This document shows positions 24,722 through 34,198 of a stretch of 64,000 nucleotides of DNA, piece by piece. The stretch's first letter is position 1, and every line of letters begins with the position of its first letter. The DNA comes from Anaeroglomus sp964630775. Lineage in GTDB: Bacteria; Planctomycetota; Phycisphaerae; Sedimentisphaerales; Anaerohalosphaeraceae. A model generated the notes under the pieces. That model worked only from the letters and a program-made list of their open reading frames with translations, was not told the origin of the DNA and did not search any database. Position numbers and translations under genes: made by a program. The DNA is taken from contig CAZVYY010000009.1 in NCBI GenBank assembly GCA_964630775.1, forward strand, positions 47,223 through 111,222, in the 5' to 3' direction.

Positions 24722-25519
24722 ATGGCAGTTCGGCATGGCAAGAATAAAAAACGCCGTGGTCGCAGGCAAAATGGGTCGGTCCTGCTGTCCACGCTGTTTA
24801 TCGTGATCGCTGTCACAACCATATCGATGGGGTATCTCTATCGTGCCGATATGACGCTGGCCTCAGGCCGGAATCTCGAGCTGCGCAATCAATCCGATTA
24901 TCTGGCATGGTCGGGCCTGGAGCACGCCAGGGCGCTGATTCAGGGCGATCCCAATACGCCCGACCCCAATAATATCGTATGGCCCATACCTGATACCAGC
25001 AATGAATTCTATTATGAACTGCATACCGTAGAAATTCCTCAAACAGGCTCTGACCGTCTATATCAGGTAGCCTGTCGAGTAGTATATGATCCAGTTGGAA
25101 CCGAAAACAAAGCACAAAGTGACCTGTGGGTTAAAGTGATTTACGCTGATGGCAAAACGAAAATTGATTCAATCGGGCTGGAATTGAAATTCACTCGAGA
25201 TTTAAAACCATACAATTGGTCCTATCATCTTGCGTGGGAGGGTATAGAGTATGCGAGAGTACTCATTCAGAGTGATCCTAATGCTCCCCACAATATTATC
25301 TGGCCTCAGGATAGAGTTTTTTCTGATTTCAGCGGCATCTGTTATAAGTTGGACATCCAATCTCCCACTGTAACAGTAGCCAAACGCACATATCCGGTGA
25401 CCTGCGAGGCCTATTATCAGATTGGAACCGAAAAGAAAGCCAGAAGTTATCTGTCGGCCAAAGTGGTTTATCTCATCGCCGACGGCAAAACAACCTTTAA
25501 TTCAATCAATCGGCAGTAA
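24722..25519 (+). CDS. GspK/PilX-like minor pseudopilin with internal duplication
   Basis: 265 residues. A basic start (RHGKNKKRRGRRQNG) precedes the helix SVLLSTLFIVIAVTTISMGY, matching GspK-type signals where Gly precedes a non-Phe +1 and Glu+5 is absent. DYLAWSGLEHARALIQGDP (from residue 59) reappears as YHLAWEGIEYARVLIQSDP (from 168), and both copies continue with NNIVWP/HNIIWP, VGTENKAQSD/IGTEKKARSY and ADGKT. So about 100 residues are tandemly duplicated. GspK normally caps the pseudopilus tip. A Shine-Dalgarno (GGGGG) lies before the ATG. Confidence 0.75.
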   Translation: MAVRHGKNKKRRGRRQNGSVLLSTLFIVIAVTTISMGYLYRADMTLASGRNLELRNQSDYLAWSGLEHARALIQGDPNTPDPNNIVWPIPDTSNEFYYELHTVEIPQTGSDRLYQVACRVVYDPVGTENKAQSDLWVKVIYADGKTKIDSIGLELKFTRDLKPYNWSYHLAWEGIEYARVLIQSDPNAPHNIIWPQDRVFSDFSGICYKLDIQSPTVTVAKRTYPVTCEAYYQIGTEKKARSYLSAKVVYLIADGKTTFNSINRQ

Positions 25520-26085
25520 CGTCCGATAACGCAACCCAGGTAATTAATCAGCAAAGGGGGCAGTGATGGTATTTCTGCCCAGAAAAGGGATTCTTTTTAC
25601 GTCTTGTCCGGCCCGTCCGGTTCACGACACAGTCTATCCATACCTTTGTGCGGTTTTCAGAGATTTCTGCTCGCCTTGTGCCATGTTGCTGACTCCAGCC
25701 CTGTTTTCAGTGTTGATTGGCTCGATGGACAAGCAATTCAAGATGCTTTCTCGGGCTGGGACAAGCCTGTCCAGCCGCTCAACAGCCTTTAATCCTGCCG
25801 GAATTCACATAATTCATATCTGCATATCACGTTATGCACTTTTCCCGGCCGGATTCCGACCGGCCGAACGATTTTCCCATTAATCCAGTTTTCGTACAGA
25901 CCCGGTTAAGCCGGGTAAACCAAATGTCGAAACACCCTCAGGATTCGATAGATGTGACATCGTATAGGCCCCATAAAACAGGCACGTATGAGACAGAATT
26001 GATTTGTTCGCCTGAATTGACGCAAACACATCGCGTGTGCGGGGCTGTCTGTTGAATCCGGCAAGGAAAGAAACAGGTAAGAATA
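25520..26085. other. Long intergenic region before the GspH-like gene
   Basis: 566 bases without a convincing gene. It holds a strong hairpin CGGCCGG-ATTCCGA-CCGGCCG (25846-25866) followed by a short T-run, and a smaller CCCGG-TTAAG-CCGGG hairpin around 25903-25917. It may contain the promoter and leader of the next operon. A 106-codon frame at 25563-25883 has no pilin-like or other recognisable features. Confidence 0.5.
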
Positions 26086-26622
26086 ATGAAAAACAAAACC
26101 TTACAACACCATGAAAAAAAGGGATTTACGTTAATTGAGCTGCTGGTGGTCGTCGTGATTCTATCGGTGGCGGCCATGATTGTGGTCCCCACGCTGTCTT
26201 CGGCTGCCGATATGCAGGTCCGTTCCGCGGCCAACACCATCGCCGCCGACCTCGATTATGCCCGGGGGCTGGCTGTGACCCGCCAGGCCAATTATTCCGT
26301 GGTTTTCAATCCCGCTGGCGAATCCTATGAAATACGCAGAACTTCGGACAACAATGTCATTGCCAATCCCCTGAGGGGCGGCCAGAATTATGTGGTCACT
26401 TTCGACGACGACTCCCGCCTCAGTCAGGTCGATATTGCCTCGGCCAATTTTGATGCCGATGCGAGTAACGCCATCACGTTCAATTACCTCGGTGCTCCTT
26501 TCAAAGGCATCGGCACCGGTACGGCCCTGACCAGCGGACGCATTACCCTGCAGGGCGGAGCCTTTACCCTGTATGTCGATGTCGAACCTGTGACCGGATA
26601 TGTAACCATCAATCAGCCTTGA
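26086..26622 (+). CDS. GspH/FimT-like pseudopilin
   Basis: 178 residues with the signal EKKG|FTLIELLVVVVILSVAAM. The following DLDYARGLAVTRQANYSVVF is the usual GspH/FimT helix-strand junction, then a beta-rich domain ending in a GxVTI-like strand. It leads, 18 bases later, into pilM and so heads the main assembly operon. Confidence 0.85.
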   Translation: MKNKTLQHHEKKGFTLIELLVVVVILSVAAMIVVPTLSSAADMQVRSAANTIAADLDYARGLAVTRQANYSVVFNPAGESYEIRRTSDNNVIANPLRGGQNYVVTFDDDSRLSQVDIASANFDADASNAITFNYLGAPFKGIGTGTALTSGRITLQGGAFTLYVDVEPVTGYVTINQP

Positions 26623-26640
26623 TAAAGGTAACAATAAACG

Positions 26641-27771
26641 ATGTGGAATTTGATGAATTCATCTAAAATACAGCCGATTGGTCTGGACATCGGGCACAGC
26701 GCCATTAAGATGATTCAGCTTTGCCGTGACAGCCAGGGCATCCGTGTGGTTGCCGTCCAAGATGCGGTCATCGATCCGACCCTGAGCCGCGATCCCGCCG
26801 CACGCAGGGAGTTCATCGTTTCCTCCATTCGCCAGATGCTGTCCCGTGCCGACTTTTCAGGCCGCCGGGTCATCAGTTGTCTGCCCGGCGATGTCATCAA
26901 AATTAAAAGCCTGCGACTGGATACCGACAACCCCGACGACATCGAACAATTCATGCGGACGGAAGTCGCCGCCCGCTTCGGCCTCAAACCCGATGTGGAT
27001 GAATTACGCTATATGGTTGCCGGCAGCGTCTTTCAGGGCGAGCAGATGAAAAACGAAGTCATCTTCTTCGGCGTCGAACGCGACGCCCTGGCCGACCATC
27101 TGGCGATGCTGGAAGAAGCCCGCCTTGAGCCGGTGACGCTCGATACCGTGCCGTTTGCCCTGTTCCGCGGTTTTCAGTTGTCTCTCCGCCGGCGTGAAGA
27201 CAAGGATATGGTCAGTGTCCTGGTGGACCTCGGATGCCGTTATACGACGGTCATCATCGGCAAAGGCCATCAGATTCTGTTTATCAAGCAAATCCCCATC
27301 GCCGGAGAACACCTGACCGAAGAAGTCGCCGGCCGCCTCGGGATCCGTCCCGAAGAAGCCGCGATGCTCCGCTCCAGGCTGCGCAATCCGGATTCGGCGG
27401 ATATCGACCAGGAAACCACCCACGCCGTCAGCGATGCGATGAACAATGCGGTGGAAACCCTGTCCCGCGAAATAGCCCTGTGTTTCAAGTATTACGCCGT
27501 CACCTTCCGCGGCCAGCGGCCTGCCGAGGCGGTCTTCGCCGGAGGCGAGGCGTATGAAGCCACGCTCATGAACGCCCTGCGCCGCCATCTTGGCCTGCAG
27601 ATTCGCATCGCCGAACCCCTTCGCGGATTCGACCTCAAGCAGGTCGGACTGGATCGCCGCAGCAATCCCCAGATGTGCGAATGGGCGGTTGCCGTCGGCC
27701 TGGCCATCCGCGGGCTGGATGTTCCCGATAATACAATCCAACAGGATGAGGTCTTTCAGGAAACCGTATGA
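26641..27771 (+). CDS. pilM: Pilus assembly protein PilM (actin-like ATPase)
   Basis: 376 residues. The actin/FtsA-type phosphate-1 motif is IGLDIGHSAIKMIQL; a second nucleotide-binding block is VLVDLGCRYTTVII and the adenosine motif is VFAGGEAYE. PilM sits on the cytoplasmic side and binds the PilN N-terminus, linking the ATPase to the inner-membrane platform. It overlaps pilN by four bases (ATGA). Start may be at 26641 or MNSSKIQ at 26653. Confidence 0.92.
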   Translation: MWNLMNSSKIQPIGLDIGHSAIKMIQLCRDSQGIRVVAVQDAVIDPTLSRDPAARREFIVSSIRQMLSRADFSGRRVISCLPGDVIKIKSLRLDTDNPDDIEQFMRTEVAARFGLKPDVDELRYMVAGSVFQGEQMKNEVIFFGVERDALADHLAMLEEARLEPVTLDTVPFALFRGFQLSLRRREDKDMVSVLVDLGCRYTTVIIGKGHQILFIKQIPIAGEHLTEEVAGRLGIRPEEAAMLRSRLRNPDSADIDQETTHAVSDAMNNAVETLSREIALCFKYYAVTFRGQRPAEAVFAGGEAYEATLMNALRRHLGLQIRIAEPLRGFDLKQVGLDRRSNPQMCEWAVAVGLAIRGLDVPDNTIQQDEVFQETV

Positions 27772-28424
27772 CCGAAATTGATTTTATTCCCCAGTGGTAT
27801 CGTGCAGGCCGCAAGCGCAAGCTGTGGTACCACAGACAATATCTGATCTTCAGTGCCATGGCCGCCGTCATCGCGCTGGGATGTTTCGTCGCAGGACACA
27901 GCCTCGCCACGGCGCGGGCCGAACTGACGACCATGCGGGATAATCTGTCCAACGGGATTCAGACCATTCAGCGATTCCGACAGCTTCAGCTCCGCTGGGA
28001 CAATCTCAATCAGAAAGCCTCCATGCTGCATTCCGTCACCCCCCGAACGCCTTTTGCGTCGGTTCTGGCCGAATTGTCGGCCTGTGTCGGACCCAATGTG
28101 GTACTGAGCAAACTGAGCATCCAGAATGTCCCCATCGAGTCGAAGGAAAAAAATACCGCCGCCGCAGGCCCCATGATCCGCCTCGGAGCGGTCGAGAATG
28201 CCAGAGGCAATCCCGCCCAGGCGACCCCCACACAGACCGAAGTGGTCCTCCAGGGCATTGCCGCCGATGGCTCGGTCGTTGCCGGCCTGATTGCTTCCCT
28301 GGAAGAGTCCGATTACTTTCGACAGGTCATTCCCGGCTATTCCAAAAATATCAAAATACGCGAGTGCAGTGCCACCGAATTTGAAATTCGCTGCGTGCTG
28401 GCCGATTATGAAATCGTCAAATAG
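27768..28424 (+). CDS. pilN: Pilus assembly protein PilN-like
   Basis: 218 residues: a short cytoplasmic start EIDFIPQWYRA, corresponding to the PilM-binding INLLP-type motif; one membrane helix (YLIFSAMAAVIALGCFVAGH); a coiled-coil; and a periplasmic ferredoxin-like domain (VVLQGIAADGSVVAGLIASL). It forms the alignment complex with PilO. Translationally coupled to pilM. Confidence 0.85.
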   Translation: MTEIDFIPQWYRAGRKRKLWYHRQYLIFSAMAAVIALGCFVAGHSLATARAELTTMRDNLSNGIQTIQRFRQLQLRWDNLNQKASMLHSVTPRTPFASVLAELSACVGPNVVLSKLSIQNVPIESKEKNTAAAGPMIRLGAVENARGNPAQATPTQTEVVLQGIAADGSVVAGLIASLEESDYFRQVIPGYSKNIKIRECSATEFEIRCVLADYEIVK

Positions 28425-28438
28425 GGGAGTCGTTCAGA

Positions 28439-28999
28439 ATGCCGTTATTTGAGAAAAAACAAATCTGGATTCTGGTGATTGGCGCCCTGGTCTGTGCCGG
28501 GGTGGCGGTCTTCGGTTACATCCCCATTGCCTGGCAGAAACACGTCATCACCCAGACCCTCAAACGTCAGGCGGTCACGATGGAACAGGTCCAGCAATGT
28601 TCCGATCAGCTTCAGACCCTCCAGCAGAAAACCGACCAGTTGGAGCCGCTGGCTCAGCGGTTTGACCGGTGTGTGCCGGACAACCGCCAGTTTGCCGCGC
28701 TCTGGCAGCAGATTGCCGAACTCATGACACGCCACAACCTGCGCGACCAGCAGGTCAAACCCGGCACCGAAACGCAAAACGGAATCATTCACTCTGTGGC
28801 ATTGGATATCCAGTGCAACGGCTCGCTCAAAGACATTTTCGACTTTGTCAGCGCCCTCGAAAGCATGGACCGTCTGGTCCGGATCGAGCAGATGGACCTG
28901 GCCAATGACAAGGACTATTCCGGCCAGTTGACCATGACGGCCAAGGCCCAGGTGTTTTATCGGACGCAAAATGAAGATTCAGCAGGCTCAATTATTTAG
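28439..28999 (+). CDS. pilO: Pilus assembly protein PilO-like
   Basis: 186 residues with one N-terminal membrane helix (IWILVIGALVCAGVAVFGYI), a long coiled-coil rich in Gln (QQCSDQLQTLQQKTDQLEPL), and a C-terminal ferredoxin-like domain (LDIQCNGSLKDIFDFVSALE). It pairs with PilN in the periplasm. The gene follows pilN by 14 bases. Confidence 0.85.
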   Translation: MPLFEKKQIWILVIGALVCAGVAVFGYIPIAWQKHVITQTLKRQAVTMEQVQQCSDQLQTLQQKTDQLEPLAQRFDRCVPDNRQFAALWQQIAELMTRHNLRDQQVKPGTETQNGIIHSVALDIQCNGSLKDIFDFVSALESMDRLVRIEQMDLANDKDYSGQLTMTAKAQVFYRTQNEDSAGSII

Positions 29000-29010
29000 C
29001 ATACTTTACA

Positions 29011-29631
29011 ATGGCAATGAAACCATCCAATAAAAAATCGAATCCAATCGGCCTGACCGGCTCCATGCAGACCCTCGAGCCTAAAACCATCGCCGCGGTG
29101 GTCCTGGTCCTGGTGATGGTGGTCCTGTGGGGCAGGGCACTGCTCCGCAAAGGTCCTGCGTCCGCCCAGGCCGCTTCGTCATCGACGGTCCAAACCCAGG
29201 ACGACGTCGTCAAAGCCAAACTGCAAATTCAGCCGGTGGCCCTGAGCCGCATTCCCGGCCGGCACGATACCATAGCATCGGATTATTTCAAAACCGACCG
29301 CTGGACGGCCTTTGAGTGGGCCGCGTCACAATCCAGCCCCGGCACGCCCAAAACCAGTCAGTCTGATGAAACACAGGCAAAACCCCGTTTATCCCAGGAC
29401 GCCGTCACACAGGCGTTTACACTCGAAGCCATTATTAAAAATACGCAGGCCGTCCCCGAAAAAGCCTGCATCAACGGTGCCGTCGTATCCGAAGGCTCCG
29501 AACTGCGTGCCCGGATTCAAAACGAAGTCGTTGTCGTGACCGTCATTGCAATTAAAGCAAACCAGGTTCGATTAGCCTGGCAGGATTATGTTGTGGAACT
29601 AAAAATGCCCGAGGTTGAGTCGGGTCAGTAA
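29011..29631 (+). CDS. PilP/GspB/GspC-like periplasmic connector
   Basis: 206 residues. One membrane helix (IAAVVLVLVMVVLWGRALL), a flexible Ser/Gln/Pro-rich linker, then a small beta domain (FTLEAIIKNTQAVPEKACIN, VVVVTVIAIKANQVRLAW) resembling the homology region of GspC, GspB and PilP, which binds the secretin N-domain. Its place between pilO and the secretin matches pilP. There is no lipobox, so it is anchored by the helix rather than lipid, which is more like GspC/GspB. Confidence 0.65.
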   Translation: MAMKPSNKKSNPIGLTGSMQTLEPKTIAAVVLVLVMVVLWGRALLRKGPASAQAASSSTVQTQDDVVKAKLQIQPVALSRIPGRHDTIASDYFKTDRWTAFEWAASQSSPGTPKTSQSDETQAKPRLSQDAVTQAFTLEAIIKNTQAVPEKACINGAVVSEGSELRARIQNEVVVVTVIAIKANQVRLAWQDYVVELKMPEVESGQ

Positions 29632-29648
29632 GAAAGGAAAGGTGTCTT

Positions 29649-31397
29649 ATGCGTCGTGAAGCAAACGACAAAACGAGAAATCGATGGTTAACCGCGATCG
29701 GATTGATCGCACTGACGCTGCTGACGGCGATGGTATTCGCCGAAGAGCAGCCCGCGGTGGTGTTCGATGCCCAGCCTGTTGCTGCCGAACAGCCGGCAGC
29801 CCCCGAACAGCCGGCCGCAGTCGAACAGCCTGCCGCCCCTGCGCAGCCGGAAATGATTACCCCGGCCCCCTCGGCGCAGTCTCTCCAGACGATAGCGTTC
29901 AAAAAGGACATGCCTATCGCCGATGCGCTGAAAATGCTGGCGCAGATGTACCAGAAGAATATCGTCCCCTCCGCCAAAGTCAACGGCAATGTCACCGTCG
30001 GCACGCTGTATGATGTGACCTTTGAAGAAGCCCTCCAGGCCATTCTGGGCACACACAAGTACGATGTCAAGGGCAATTTCATCCGTGTCTATACGATGGA
30101 AGAATACAAGGCCGACAAGACCCGTCTGGATCGGGATACCATCACCCTGTATTACATCAATTCCGAAGAAGCCGGCAAGCTGGCCAAACCTCTGCTCAGT
30201 GAAATGGGGCAGATCGGCATCACCACCGCCGCCGCCAAGGACACCAAGGCCGGCGATGGCGGCAACAGCCTTGCCATCCGTGATATGCTGGTGGTTTCGG
30301 ACTATCCCGAAAACATCAAGGCCATTCGTGAAATGATTCAAAAAGTCGATGTGGCTCCTCCTCAGATCCTGATTGAAGTCACCATCCTCGAAGCCACCCT
30401 GAATGAAACGACTCAGTTTGGCATCGACTTCGACTCCATGGGCGGCCTGGTCTCCACCATCGGCGACGAAGGCATTTCCCAGCGCGGCATGGCCGGGATG
30501 GTAACCCCGGGATTCCAGGGTGCCCCCACGACCAGCGGTCTGAATATCGGTATCCTGAATGACAAGGTCCGCGTGTTCATTCGTGCACTCGAAGAAATAA
30601 CCGATACGACGGTTCTGGCCAATCCCAAGATTATGGCCCTCAATAAACAGGCCGGCAGTCTGATTATTGGTCGTGAAGATGGCTATCAGACCCTGACCAA
30701 TACCAATGCCGACGGTGCCACCCAGCAGGTGGACTTCCTCAAAAGCGGTACCATTCTGGAGTTCCGCCCCTTCATCGGCAACGATGGCCTGATCCGCATG
30801 GAACTTCGTCCCGAACAGAGTACCGGTGAAGTTGATGGTAAGGGAATTCCCAAAAAAGTGACAACGGAAGTCAAAAGCAACGTCATGGTCCGTGACGGCA
30901 AGACCATCGTGCTCGGCGGTCTGTTCCAGGAAAAAACCAGCCGAGCCACCAGCCAGGTGCCTCTGTTGGGTGATATTCCTCTGATTGGAATGCTATTTAA
31001 GAGCATTGATGACCGTTCCGAACGCACCGAGCTGATCGTGCTGCTGACGCCCCATATCATCAATGAGCCTGAGCAGGCCGATGGCGCCACCCGTATGCAG
31101 GATGTCGAACGTCTGACCTCCCAGGCCCGCCAGAATCTCAGTTGGCTCAGCCGGGCACGGCTGGATGAAATCCGGTATGCCAACGCCGTCAAGCTCTACA
31201 ACGAAGGCAACAAAGAAGCCGCGCTGGCCGAGCTGGATGGCTACTGGTTCTGGGATGCCGATCGCAATTACCTCGACGCCATCCGCCTCAAAGAACGCAT
31301 TATCCGGGAAACGCAGCCTGACCAGGTCAATCAGATCGAACGCATCATGCTGGGCAATCTGGAAAAGGAAGAATCCGGCAAGTGGCAGCGTCGGTAA
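29649..31397 (+). CDS. pilQ: Secretin (PilQ/GspD family)
   Basis: 582 residues. Signal peptide, then a Pro/Ala/Gln repeat (AEQPAAPEQPAAVEQPAAPA); an N0/STN-type domain (PIADALKMLAQMYQKNIVP); an N1-like domain (LYYINSEEAGKLAKPLL ending VVSDYPENIKAIREMI); and the beta-barrel secretin domain with VPLLGDIPLIGMLFKS and ELIVLLTPHI. This forms the outer-membrane gate. Beyond the barrel a ~110-residue helical tail (YANAVKLYNEGNKEAALAEL) resembles a TPR unit and is longer than the usual secretin C-terminus; it may recruit the adjacent TPR lipoprotein. Confidence 0.92.
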   Translation: MRREANDKTRNRWLTAIGLIALTLLTAMVFAEEQPAVVFDAQPVAAEQPAAPEQPAAVEQPAAPAQPEMITPAPSAQSLQTIAFKKDMPIADALKMLAQMYQKNIVPSAKVNGNVTVGTLYDVTFEEALQAILGTHKYDVKGNFIRVYTMEEYKADKTRLDRDTITLYYINSEEAGKLAKPLLSEMGQIGITTAAAKDTKAGDGGNSLAIRDMLVVSDYPENIKAIREMIQKVDVAPPQILIEVTILEATLNETTQFGIDFDSMGGLVSTIGDEGISQRGMAGMVTPGFQGAPTTSGLNIGILNDKVRVFIRALEEITDTTVLANPKIMALNKQAGSLIIGREDGYQTLTNTNADGATQQVDFLKSGTILEFRPFIGNDGLIRMELRPEQSTGEVDGKGIPKKVTTEVKSNVMVRDGKTIVLGGLFQEKTSRATSQVPLLGDIPLIGMLFKSIDDRSERTELIVLLTPHIINEPEQADGATRMQDVERLTSQARQNLSWLSRARLDEIRYANAVKLYNEGNKEAALAELDGYWFWDADRNYLDAIRLKERIIRETQPDQVNQIERIMLGNLEKEESGKWQRR

Positions 31398-31482
31398 GTG
31401 GTTGGTTGCAATAGATAAAGCAAATAAAGCCCTTTGGGCTGAGCACTATTCAGGGCGCTGCGGCAGTGGAACTGTCGCGGCG

Positions 31483-31515
31483 TCCTGATCATCCGTCAGG
31501 ATGATGGATCAGGAG
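31483..31515 (+). promoter_or_regulatory. Hairpin overlapping the Shine-Dalgarno of the TPR lipoprotein gene
   Basis: TCCTGATC (31483-31490) pairs with GATCAGGA (31507-31514). The 3' arm covers most of the AGGAG (31511-31515) that lies nine bases before the ATG, so the site could be masked in the mRNA. Confidence 0.45.
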
Positions 31516-31523
31516 ATGGAACT

Positions 31524-32711
31524 ATGACAGCGATACAAAAAACAATTTACGGATATATTGGATTATGCCTGCTGGTCGTGCTGACCGGGTGTGAAACCCA
31601 ACAGCAAAGCACCAATGGTTTGAAGGAAAAATACGACGAGACCGCCGCGCCGGTCAAACTGTCCACCGCACAGGTCCAGTTTGATCAGGGGCTGTATCCC
31701 GAAGCACGCAAATCCCTCACCCAGGTTCTCAATGCCGATTCCGCCAATGCCCCGGCCTATTGCCTGCTGGGCAAAATCGAGCTGGCCGAAGGCAAACTGG
31801 TTCCCGCACGCGACGCATTCGGCAGGGCACTGGCCTGCGACCCCAATCTGGCCGAGGCCTGGTTTGGTTCGGGTGTTGTCGCACAGTCCGGAGACAATCA
31901 CTCTCTGGCCCTCGACTGTTATCAGAAAGCCCTGTCTTGCGATTCGGGCAACATTGAATATACCCTGGCCGTGGCCGCCACAATGAATGTGCTGGGACGT
32001 TCCGAGGAAGCGGCTCGCTGCCTCGATAGTCAGCTTGCCTCCAACAGCAAAAATGTGCAGTTGCTCAGTGCCGCCGCCGCCACCGCCAATCGCCTCGGCA
32101 ATCGAGAAAAGGCGATTCAGTTCTATCGCCGGGCGTCCATGGCCGACCCCAAAAATCAGGACGTCATGAGTGCTCTGGCTTTGATTTATGTCGCCGGCGG
32201 CCAGTGGCAGGATGCCGCCGATATCTATGACAAGCTGGTCGAAATGGCCAATGACCAGCAGAAGGAAACCTATCTGCGCCTGCTGGCCTCCTGCTCACTG
32301 AGTGCCGGCCAGTACCGGGATGCGCTGGGGGCCTTTGATAAGCTCAGCGTAATGCGACGCAGCGACCCCGATGTCTGGCTGGGTATGGCCCAGGCGGCAC
32401 TCGGCATGGCCGATCTGAAACGGGCACGCTATTCCGCTCAGAAAGCCCTGTCCTACAAGCATGATTGTCCCCAGGCCGATGCCATCCTCGGCAGTGCCGA
32501 CTACCTCGATAAAAAATACCTGTCGGCCCTCGAACGGTTCACCCGCTTGTCCGGAGACCCCCAGGTCGGCGGATTTGCCTGCTTCATGGCCGGTCGCTGC
32601 TACCTGAAGATGGGCCGCATGGAACAGGCTCAGGCCGCTTTCGATAAAGCGGTTCAAATCTGCCCCGAAAGCCCGCTGGCGGCGTTATTCATCAATCAGA
32701 ACACCAACTGA
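31524..32711 (+). CDS. TPR lipoprotein, possible secretin pilotin
   Basis: 395 residues with a lipoprotein signal (YIGLCLLVVLTGC; the Cys would be lipidated). The rest is tetratricopeptide repeats, for example FDQGLYPEARKSLTQVLNAD, YCLLGKIELAEGKLVPARDA and MAGRCYLKMGRMEQAQAAFD. It lies between the secretin and the kinase, a position like that of PilF/PilW-type pilotins that help the secretin assemble. Only the repeat architecture and context support that role. Confidence 0.75.
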   Translation: MTAIQKTIYGYIGLCLLVVLTGCETQQQSTNGLKEKYDETAAPVKLSTAQVQFDQGLYPEARKSLTQVLNADSANAPAYCLLGKIELAEGKLVPARDAFGRALACDPNLAEAWFGSGVVAQSGDNHSLALDCYQKALSCDSGNIEYTLAVAATMNVLGRSEEAARCLDSQLASNSKNVQLLSAAAATANRLGNREKAIQFYRRASMADPKNQDVMSALALIYVAGGQWQDAADIYDKLVEMANDQQKETYLRLLASCSLSAGQYRDALGAFDKLSVMRRSDPDVWLGMAQAALGMADLKRARYSAQKALSYKHDCPQADAILGSADYLDKKYLSALERFTRLSGDPQVGGFACFMAGRCYLKMGRMEQAQAAFDKAVQICPESPLAALFINQNTN

Positions 32712-32751
32712 TGAACACGGCACGATCCGCGTATTGCGAAAACAGGAAACA

Positions 32752-34170
32752 ATGCGTATGAAAGGGACATTGGCATTATGCCTGTCGGCTCTGGCGCTGG
32801 CCTGCGGCGGAAGTATCGCCGCCGCAGTGGTATCGCTGCCCGGCCCCATCCTGCTGGCCTGCGGAATTCTGGGACTGATTGCCGCCGCAGGCCTGGCATA
32901 CAGCCTGATTCACATTGCTGCCGATGTGCAGACAATGACGCAGACACTCCGCACGGATCGTCCGATTCTGGATTCGCTTCGCTCCCCGGCCCTGAAGCCT
33001 CTGGCCGGGGCAGTGCGGGAATGCCTCGATAAAACACTTCAGCCGCTGCAGAACGCCCGCCGCGAAATCCAGGAACTCAGTCTTCAGCTCCAACTGCTTC
33101 GCCGCCGCAAGTCCGGCATTGAAGCCATCCTCAACAGCATCCATGATGCAGTCCTGGTCTGCGATGATCAGGATCGCCTGATTCTGGCCAATCCCGCCGC
33201 CGAAAAACTCCTCGGCTTTGAATCCGAAAAAGCCGCCCTCAAACCGCTCAAAGACCATCTGGCCGACAATCCGCTGGCGGACCTGATTATCCGTGCACGC
33301 TCCAGCAAAGTCCGCCATGTCCGTCATGAATTGTCGCTGAACCGCAGCGGCTCGACCGCCTGGTTTGACTGCCTGCTGTCCTCGGTTCTCGATGACAGCG
33401 GCCAGGTCATTTCCGTCGTCGCCGTCCTGCACGACATCACCCGTGAAAAGGAAATCTCTCAGGCCAAAAATGATTTCGTCAGCCACGTCTCCCATGAGCT
33501 GAAAACCCCGCTGGCCTCCATCAACGCCTATGCCGAGATGCTGGTGGACGGCGAGGCCCGGGACGAGGCGGCCATCCGTCAGTTCTGTGAAATCATTCAG
33601 GGACAGGCCCAGCGGCTCAATCGCCTGATTGAAGACATTCTCAATATTTCCCGCATTGAATCCGGCCTCATGAAAGTCAACCGCCAGAATCTCAGCCTGG
33701 CCCTGATTATCCGTGATGCCGTCGAGATGATGCAAAGCTATGCCCAGGAAAAAAATATCACCCTGACCGCACCGGCCCCCATCCTCTGCGACCAGGTCTA
33801 TGCCGACCGGGATATGATGATGCAGGTCGTCGTGAATCTGCTCAGCAATGCCGTCAAGTACACGCCCGCAGGCGGCAGCGTGTCCGTCCAGTTCGATATG
33901 AACGATGTGGACGGCACCATCACCGTCTCAGTCACCGACACCGGCATCGGCATTCCGGAACAGGATATGGACAAATTATTCGGAAAATTCTTCCGGGTTG
34001 AGGCCAATAAAAATTTCGCCAAAGGCACTGGTTTAGGCCTTAACCTCGTTCGTCAAATTGTCGAAACAGTGCATAACGGCAGGGTATTTGTACGCAGTAA
34101 ACAGGGACAGGGCAGCACCTTCGGGTTTGTATTGCCCATCGCGTCCTCCAAAACCGCCTCAATAGCCTGA
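32752..34170 (+). CDS. Membrane sensor histidine kinase
   Basis: 472 residues. Two N-terminal membrane helices with almost no periplasmic loop, a coiled linker, a PAS domain (ILNSIHDAVLVCDDQDRLIL), HisKA dimerisation domain with the phospho-acceptor in VSHELKTPLASINAYAEML (His248), and a HATPase domain (N-box VVNLLSNAVKYTP, G-boxes DTGIGIP and KGTGLGLNLV). It probably phosphorylates the receiver encoded 28 bases downstream. AGGAA precedes ATG 32752; the in-frame TTG further upstream is less likely. Confidence 0.93.
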   Translation: MRMKGTLALCLSALALACGGSIAAAVVSLPGPILLACGILGLIAAAGLAYSLIHIAADVQTMTQTLRTDRPILDSLRSPALKPLAGAVRECLDKTLQPLQNARREIQELSLQLQLLRRRKSGIEAILNSIHDAVLVCDDQDRLILANPAAEKLLGFESEKAALKPLKDHLADNPLADLIIRARSSKVRHVRHELSLNRSGSTAWFDCLLSSVLDDSGQVISVVAVLHDITREKEISQAKNDFVSHVSHELKTPLASINAYAEMLVDGEARDEAAIRQFCEIIQGQAQRLNRLIEDILNISRIESGLMKVNRQNLSLALIIRDAVEMMQSYAQEKNITLTAPAPILCDQVYADRDMMMQVVVNLLSNAVKYTPAGGSVSVQFDMNDVDGTITVSVTDTGIGIPEQDMDKLFGKFFRVEANKNFAKGTGLGLNLVRQIVETVHNGRVFVRSKQGQGSTFGFVLPIASSKTASIA

Positions 34171-34198
34171 CCGCTAACGATTTTATCGGAGATAAACT

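Noticed and set aside
25563..25883. 106-codon frame in the gap before the GspH-like gene
   Set aside because: It has no prepilin signal, odd Cys/Pro-rich composition, and overlaps strong hairpins; more likely untranslated.
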